From contig VNWV01000002.1 in NCBI GenBank assembly GCA_009801085.1, positions 4,526,001-4,590,000 of the forward strand: a stretch of DNA of 64,000 nt, in the 5' to 3' direction. The position numbers were made by a program, and so were the translations under genes. Each line of letters opens with the position of its first letter. Position 1 is the stretch's first letter. The notes under the pieces are model-generated. The model was not told the DNA's origin. It saw only the letters and a program-made list of their open reading frames with translations, and did no database searches. Origin of the DNA: Lasiodiplodia sp. COLG20. Its lineage: Eukaryota > Ascomycota > Dothideomycetes > Botryosphaeriales > Botryosphaeriaceae. Shown one piece after another: positions 56,886-64,000 of the stretch.

Positions 56886-59800
56886 GGGAACATAGCGCCT
56901 CACTGGTGCCTCCCCATACCGTGCATGTTTCTGTTTCTCATTTGCAGAATGCATGTTCACTTCCTTGGCTGGGATGGATGTTTGAGCCAGCATCTGTATG
57001 GCTCTGGCTTCCCTGTGGACCCGATATTCCTTGTGGTGGGTACTTTTTTTCCTTTGCCCTTCGTCTTCTTCCTGCCCCAATAAACAGTGTAAGTATACTC
57101 AAACTCTTTCCCGGGGTGGTGCCCGGGCACTTGGGCATTGAACTCTCTTCCTTCTTCTCCTTTTCCTTGGACACGGAGTGTGCTCCGCTTCTGCCGCGTG
57201 CTATTATCTCTTCTTCTCCACTGCTGCGCCGCGCCCCACATCAGCTGTTGGTCTTACCTGCGTAATTTCCATGCATGTTCCAGGCTTTTTTGCCTGAACG
57301 CCCAGATGCAACCGAATGCATGTACTCGTCTACTTTCCTAATCGGGTATTCCCCAATATTGCGGCCCCCACTTTCTGAGTCGCATTCCTGACCAGGCTGG
57401 GCCGTGAAGATGAGGATCCGCACTGCATGTGTGTACATGTGCAGGAAACCCAGATAAGTAGGTATAGGAGAAGACCAGTGGCGAGGAACCTTGCCTTTTT
57501 CCGTGTCAAGGCTTGTATAAGATTTGTCAAAGCCAATATTTCTCCAAGGATCATCCGGCATCAATATCACTTCTGTAAGCGAAATTCTCTTTTTCTCAGT
57601 GGAATCAGAATGGATTTCTTTTCTGGATACTGTATTGGCATGCAAGAAAGGCGCACCAGTCACGCCGCAAGTGAGCAGTAGCTGAAGGTCAGCACGTAGG
57701 TTATATTGATATCCTATTTGTCATGATGAACAAGGTCTGACTAATGTTCACATTTATGCTTGTGCCTAATTGCGGGAAGCGGGGGCCTTGTAAAACGCGA
57801 CTCTCTGTGTCGCGGTTCATTCTTTGGTTCGACCCAGGCAACAAGACGGGAGATCAACCGGGCCGACGCGCGGACTCCCGTCGTCGTGTAGCACTCATTG
57901 ACTACCTGGCGCACATCAATGCCGAGCGGTTACACGCATATCGGCCCCGTTTCGTTCTCCCCTCGAAGGAGCAGTTGACGAGTTGCGGATTGCTGGGCAT
58001 CGTAAAGCGATTATTTTTATTCGACTTCACGTTCACTTGTGCTGTCTTTCTGGCCCCCCCTTTCTCACATATTGCCAAGGTAAGTTTAAAAAGACGCGTA
58101 AACCTACAGGCAAAGTCCATTACGGTGATAAGTAATGTCGGGTTTCCCACCCTATTAGCAGACGGCTCATTTGCTTTTCTAATCTCCTTATCTCCGTTGC
58201 TGAACATGGTCGGCAACAGAAATTTTCGGTCCAAATGGAGAATGTGTTGCTTCCCTTCCTTGCTCTTTATCTGCCTGACTTATCGTTTCATTTCCGGGGG
58301 GCTCTAACACCTCACTTATAGCCCTACTACCGTGTTCTAGTCGAGAAACTGTTTTTTCTTTTTCTTGTGCGCTCGCACTGCAGGGCCCTTTCTGGCAGAA
58401 AGTGGTATGCCGGATGTCGATGTTGCCTTGGATTCATGCGAGGCGCATCCTTACGTTACAACGAGTCACTATCACCTTGGGGGTTTCCGGAGCCGTGTTG
58501 CTGAGAACACAGTATGCAAGATGGCACCATCGCATTGCCTCCTTTTGGAAAGATGGGGGCTGAATAGGTAGGGCTTTTCTCCTCGCTCTGTCTCCGCCGT
58601 TCCGGGTTACAGAAAAAGAAAGCATGAGAGAAAAAAAAGGCGGCAAAAGCAATGAAAGGCTGGGGTACGAATGTGCGAGGTGAGGAAAATAATCAGCTGT
58701 TTTTCCATCCCACTATCACATTACGCGTCTTGGCTTCTTCTTTCGCAACAGGACTTGTGCGCATGCATGCATGTCGCCTTCTCGGCTCGCTTCTCCCGGT
58801 TTGAGGTGGCCAGAGGGAGGAAAAAGAAACGATGGTTATCAGGAATCGCGAACGAACGACTATCATCTCTATTGGGACAAGGCAGTTGGGGCGGATCGAT
58901 GATTCCGATACGGAAAGAAAGCGAAGGGGTTTCTTTTTTTAGGGATAAGAGGGAAAAAAAGAAAAAAGAAACAGAGACAGGAAACGCCGGTGATCCGGGT
59001 GAAATTTCTCCCCCTCATGGCTTGAGGGAGAAAAACTTGTTGCGCAGCGGTTTGTGTAACGTTGTGCTCCCTCCGGATTCGCGCGGATGCGGGTCAGTGG
59101 TCGTCGATCTTCCTTTTCCGTCGGAGGGCGACGATGATTGTCCTTAGTGTGTGGGGCGGCGGAGCTGAACTCTGAGGCTGAGCTGCGGGGCTGTTGAAGC
59201 GCGATGAGGACAGAGGCTGGCTGGACGACGGGTGAGATGGGGAAAGGATTGGAGCTTGCCATTCCACAAAAGAGGGATCGTTGTTGGTTTCCATGGAAGA
59301 AGCTGGGCGTGCTTGTCGTACTATGCGGGGGTGATTGCTGGACGTGCTGGTTGATCTTATGGCTTAGTATCGGAAAGGTTTCTACAGTAAGTTGTGAGTT
59401 GTCAGTGGTCTCAGGACATGGTCACTCGTGCTAACGACTTGATGAAACCTTTCAGGAATCCTCCTCGAAATCGTCCATCAGCGAGCTCGAATTCACGCCT
59501 GAGTATTCGGTTAGGCAGATGGTCTCGAGCTGCGGCTTTGTTTTCTGATGTAGCCTTTGGATCGAATCTGACTGTCCGACGTGTACGCGGATTTTGCTGT
59601 GGTCTCCAAACCTTGCTACGAAAGAAATAGCTGGAGAAGACGCTTCCCTCATCAAGAGAAAGTAAGTAAAGTCAGAATTCCAAAGCGCAGTTCATCGCTC
59701 AACGATCTAGGGGCATCATTCCCGGCTCCTCAGCATACATCCTTGGATATCTCCGTCCTTCGTCGGGATGGACGTCTCCCTCGTGTTCGGACGTCTCCGT

Positions 59801-61624
59801 AGCCGCGGAATCATCCCGCCGGCAACCAAGCCGAGATACCCGCAGCACTCAAGGGAACATCCAGCAGGGCGATTTTGATGAGTCAAAGAATACAAAGATT
59901 ATCCGGTTGGATGGATAGCGTGTGCGATTTTGTTGTCTGGATAAGTGAAGTGCCGTTGTTTGAAGGCAGCTTGTTTGTTTTGGGAAGCTGCTCGGCCTCC
60001 TGTTTACGGCGCCGAGGAGCGTTATGCCGAAGGATGCTGGGCGCGGGTAGCGTCGGAATGGCTGCAAATGCAAGTAGGCGACTTCGGAGGATAATTATTG
60101 TCGGAATTAATTTGATGAAAGGTAATATAGAGCTTGTCATGCAGTCTGAGTCAAGTTGAGGGCTGTGGTAATGCCAAAGGTCGCGGTTTTCAGCCATTGC
60201 GGTCAATTCAAAAGCTACATCGCACAACTACTCAGTAATACATCATAGGAATAGCAACAACAAAGAGAACCATCTACGTGTTTAGCGAGCATTAGATGCT
60301 TATACAACGTAAAAATGGTCAGATAGGTGTGTTAGTGCAAATATCAACCAAATATAGAAAGCCCACTTAGACCATTTGGATGGGCCGTAGCTTACACTAC
60401 AGTGTGTCTTGTAGATGATGTAAATTCGCGCTTACTATCCCTGCGAGCATCACGGTTACTTGGTATTGATACACTTGGCAGCAGCCTTTCCATCTAGAGA
60501 GGACTGCGACTAAGAGCTTCCTTGACCATAACGTGGTTGTTAGGCAGAGGTTTGACAGACAAAAAATTGACACCTTCGCGGGAGACGAGGGAAGACGGCT
60601 GCCATATGGTTATCCAGGGTCAACCCGGGCTAAGACGATACACGAAGAGTCCAACAACGGATTACGTTTGCAGAGGTAGATGAGAGGCAGATCAGCCATG
60701 GTACAACAGCAGGCTGTCTTTGTAGGTTTGCAATGTCTCAGGACTTAGAAACGCATCGAAAGTCGATTGCACACGGATCTGGTGTTCCTCCTGTACGAGC
60801 GACGTCATCGGTTCGAAAATTTATGCACGTTTTTGCGGGGTGCCGTGGCGGTCTTGGCGTGGCTTGCGGGAGACGTTTTTTGCTCGCAGGACTCCAGATT
60901 GCACTCGGCCGAGGGAGCATCGTGTTTGTTGTTGGGATAGGGAGTGGCCGGAAGCAGCGTCGGCGTGGCAATAGCCGACGCCGCGACGACAACACACCTG
61001 GTCGGGCGGCAGAATTGCTTGACCGGCATCTGGGCGTTTAGTCACAGGGACCAAATCGGGGTGCTGTCACGGAAGGATCGGTGGGGAGTGACAGCAGGGT
61101 GGCATGCGGAACAATGGAGCTACGGTATGTATGATGTAGCTGGTTGAGTCTGGGGAACACTTGTGACATAGCCGAGGCCCAGCGCCAGGCCTGGGCCTGA
61201 TCATGACGGACTTGACTCGGACAAAGCTTCACCTCCTTTTGCGCGCATGCAGCGCACGGGGAGAGGTTGAGGGGGCGCATGGCTCAGAAGCTGCGACGGC
61301 GCGGCGTGCCAGGTCAGCGGGAATGCTTCAGGTGCAGTATGGGCGCGCGGTCAGCAGCTGCGGCTGCGGCATTTAGAAGCGGCGGCGGCCAATGGTGGCG
61401 GCTGCTGACTTTTTCGCGGCCGCGCTAAGCCCTGATCGGGCCGGATAATCCATCCCCCAGCCTGCCGTGTGCCCTTCCGCGTCGGGCGTGTGAACGTAAT
61501 GCTTGGCCTTGAATCTGCGCCCAGCTCTCACCAACTCCGCCTCCTCCCTCTCTCCTCTCCCTACATCTGGCTTCACGCCGCCCCGTTTGGATGAATTGTT
61601 AATTCTCGCGTCGGCACCTCCACC
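56886..61624. other. 4.7-kb gene-poor region upstream of KGD1
   Basis: No confident gene. Plus-strand frames at 57744-58307 (187 codons) and 60733-61041 (102 codons) and overlapping minus-strand frames near 59.0-59.3 kb lack motifs. 60.2-60.7 kb is AT-rich. The last few hundred bases are the KGD1 promoter, including a CCAAT-type box at 61389-61393 about 230 bp before the start. Confidence 0.45.
59094..59294 (-). CDS. Possible small gene or first exon (66 aa)
   Basis: An ATG-started frame, METNNDPSFVEWQAPILSPS, followed by a Ser/Pro-rich stretch and TLRTIIVALRRKRKIDDH. The sequence is less repetitive at its N-terminus than other frames here, and a CT-rich tract follows it. No homolog recognised, and no splice partner identified. 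It is weakly supported. Confidence 0.2.
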   Translation of the reverse strand: METNNDPSFVEWQAPILSPSHPSSSQPLSSSRFNSPAAQPQSSAPPPHTLRTIIVALRRKRKIDDH

Positions 61625-64000
61625 ATGCTGCGCACCACCATCCGCCAATGCAGCTCGCGCCTGCCCGCCGGCAGCTTCGCTGCGCGGACGAGCTTTTCCA
61701 CCCAGAGCGGCGCGCTCGCATCAAAACGCAGGGCGCTCGCCATCGCCGCCCAGCGCGTGCAGAAGAGGCACTATGCCGTCTCCGCTGAGGACACCAGCAG
61801 GGGCGTTGTGAGTTTCCCCATCCGCAACCTCCGAAGTGAACCCTAACAAGGAGCTCTCCCAGGACCCCAGCGACTCCTTCCTCCAGGGCAACACCGCCAA
61901 CTATGTCGACGAGATGTACGTGCAGTGGAAGCGCGACCCCGACAGCGTCCACGTCTCGTGGCAGGTCTACTTCAAGAACATGGAGAGCGGCGAGATGCCT
62001 GTCTCCCAGGCCTTCCAGCCCCCGCCTACCATTGTTCCCTCCCCCGTTGGCGGCGTGCCTGCCTTCGCCACTCCCGGCCTCGGCATGTCCATGGGCGAGG
62101 GCTCCGACGTCATGAACCACTTGAAGGTCCAGCTCCTCGTGCGCGCTTACCAGGCTCGTGGCCACCACAAGGCCAAGATCGACCCGCTTGGCATCCGCGG
62201 CGAGGCCGTTCAGTTCGGATACAGCAAGCCCAAGGAGCTTGAATTGGAGCACTACAACTTCACTGAGAAGGATCTGGACCAGGAGTTCAACCTGGGCCCC
62301 GGTATTCTGCCCCGCTTCAAGACCGAGGGTCGTGAGAAGATGTCCCTCCGCGAGATCATTGCCACCTGCGAGAGGCTCTACTGCGGCTCGTACGGTGTCG
62401 AGTACATCCACATCCCCGACAGGGAGCAGTGCGATTGGCTGCGCCAGCGCATTGAGGTTCCCCAGCCCTACAAGTACTCGGTCGACGAGAAGCGCAGGAT
62501 CTTGGACCGTCTGATCTGGGGTACTAGCTTCGAGTCCTTCCTGGCCACCAAGTACCCCAACGACAAGCGTTTCGGTCTGGAGGGTGGTGAGAGTTTGATT
62601 CCTGGTATGAAGGCTCTGATCGACCGCAGTGTCGACTATGGCGTTAAGGACATCGTGATTGGCATGCCTCACCGTGGTCGTCTCAACGTGCTCAGCAACG
62701 TCGTGCGTAAGCCCAACGAGTCCATTTTCTCTGAGTTCGCCGGTACCGCCGATCCCTCGGACGAGGGTTCCGGTGACGTAAAGTACCATTTGGGTATGAA
62801 CTTCGAGCGTCCTACTCCTTCCGGCAAGCGTGTGCAGCTCTCGCTTGTTGCCAACCCCTCCCACTTGGAAGCCGAGGACCCCGTCGTCCTTGGCAAGACT
62901 CGTGCTATCCTGCACTACAACAACGATGAGCAGGAGGCCAAGTCTGCCATGGGTGTTCTGCTCCACGGTGACGCTGCTTTCGCGGGCCAGGGTGTTGTGT
63001 ACGAGACCATGGGCTTCCATGCTCTGCCCAAGTACCACACCGGCGGTACCATTCACATCATTGTCAACAACCAGATTGGTTTCACCACCGATCCTCGCTT
63101 CTCTCGCTCTACTCCTTACTGCTCTGATATTGCCAAGGCCATCGATGCCCCCGTCTTCCACGTCAACGGTGACGATGTCGAGGCTTTTAACTTCGTCTGC
63201 CAGCTCGCCGCCGACTACCGCGCCACCTTCAAGAAGGATGTCGTTATCGACATGGTCTGCTACCGTAAACAGGGCCACAACGAGACCGACCAGCCTTTCT
63301 TCACCCAGCCCCTGATGTACAAGCGCATCTCGCAGCAGAAGCCGGCTCTCGACAGGTATGTCGAGAAGCTTCTTCAGGAGGGCACCTTCACCAAGGACGA
63401 CGTCAACGAGCACAAGAATTGGGTCTGGGGTATGCTGGAGGAGAGCTTCTCCCGCAGCAAGGACTACCAGCCCACCGCAAAGGAATGGTTGACTTCTGCC
63501 TGGAACGGATTTAAGTCGCCCAAGGAGCTCGCTACTGAGGTCCTGCCCCACCTGCCCACCGCTGTTGAGAAGGACGTCCTGGAGACGGTTGCCCAGAAGA
63601 TCGGCGGCGCTCCCGAGGGTTTTACCGTTCACCGTAACCTGAAGCGTATCCTGCAGAACCGCACCAAGACCGTCACCGAGGGCAAGAACATCGACATGGC
63701 TACGGCTGAGGCGCTCGCTTTCGGCACCCTTTGCCTGGAAGGCCACCATGTCCGCGTTTCTGGTCAGGATGTCGAGCGTGGTACCTTCTCTCAGCGCCAC
63801 GCTGTCCTTCATGATCAGGAGAACGAGGACACGTACACCCCTCTGGCCAGCCTTAGCGAGGACCAGGGCACTTTCATTATCTCCAACTCCTCGCTGAGCG
63901 AGTACGGAGTGTAAGTAATGACCGACTCCTATATCCCTATTCAGCTAACATCCTGCAGTCTCGGCTTCGAATACGGTTACTCTCTGTCGTCGCCCAACGC
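61625..64000 (+). CDS. KGD1: 2-oxoglutarate dehydrogenase E1 component (partial, runs off the window)
   Basis: Thiamine-diphosphate E1 enzyme of the mitochondrial TCA-cycle complex that decarboxylates 2-oxoglutarate. Exons: 61625-61807, 61863-63910, and 63959 to the window end. The first intron (55 nt) has a CCCTAAC branch; the second is 48 nt. Exon 1 encodes a basic presequence ([28 protein letters not shown]). The mature start [19 protein letters not shown] is typical, and [19 protein letters not shown] is the E1 N-terminal domain. TPP-domain blocks include [58 protein letters not shown] and [18 protein letters not shown]. About 757 residues are present; the complete protein should be near 1,050. 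A 737-codon antisense frame is a shadow. Confidence 0.96.

Noticed and set aside
57744..58307. 187-codon plus-strand frame with hydrophobic patches
   Set aside because: No recognisable family and no splice or start support. Left unannotated, though it could be reconsidered with RNA data.
61599..63812. 737-codon open frame antisense to KGD1
   Set aside because: It lies exactly opposite a highly conserved enzyme gene with strong codon bias, which suppresses stops on the complementary frame. Its composition (Val/Leu/Gly/Asp-rich) is the usual shadow pattern.
1..64000. CRISPR arrays, operons, Shine-Dalgarno sites
   Set aside because: Not expected in a fungal nuclear genome, and no regularly spaced direct repeats were seen. 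The tandem repeats present are microsatellites.

Overview
The window comes from a filamentous ascomycete (Pezizomycotina). Its genes have short spliceosomal introns, mostly 48-160 nt, with GT..AG ends and CTAAC/CTGAC-type branch sites. Coding regions are GC-rich with strong third-position bias, which produces long spurious antisense frames. The protein set is also fungal: Alg3, a PDR-type ABC transporter, Cdc24, a fungal-specific transcription factor domain, and F-box/WD40. A Dothideomycete is my guess from general impression; the sequence alone does not settle it. Gene models were built by hand from frames and splice signals.

Layout. 1-2443: no confident gene. 2444-10048: ALG3 (+) ends close to an eIF1A-domain gene (-), which shares a divergent promoter with an MFS transporter (+); a glycine/cysteine-tailed GRDP-like gene (-) follows. 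10667-15269: a 1515-aa PDR ABC transporter (-) with 2.35 kb upstream that appears non-coding. 17624-24706: an F-box/WD40 gene (-) and CDC24 (+) sit head to head. 24707-30046: gene-poor, with one intron-bearing tRNA gene (-), a hypothetical gene (-) and a doubtful small membrane-protein gene (+). 30047-38867: cytochrome c peroxidase (-) is head to head with a transcription factor lacking a visible zinc cluster (+). A fluoroacetate-dehalogenase-like hydrolase (+), a 90-aa membrane protein (+) and mitochondrial ribosome recycling factor (-) follow. 39081-40904: a segment bounded by 33-bp inverted repeats, each next to a TA, that encloses a 432-aa ORF. 41215-44973: a 2EXR/F-box-like membrane protein and TFIIH subunit Tfb1. 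44974-61624: a sparse region of about 16.6 kb with only two supported genes (185 aa and 800 aa). 61625-64000: KGD1, cut off by the window edge.

Most genes are independent housekeeping functions: N-glycosylation, translation, transcription and repair, cell polarity, and mitochondrial metabolism and translation. I see no biosynthetic cluster and no CRISPR array. The least expected structures are the TIR-bounded ORF segment, the intron-containing tRNA whose anticodon depends on how the stem is read, and the low-complexity tract placed before the last WD repeat of the F-box protein.
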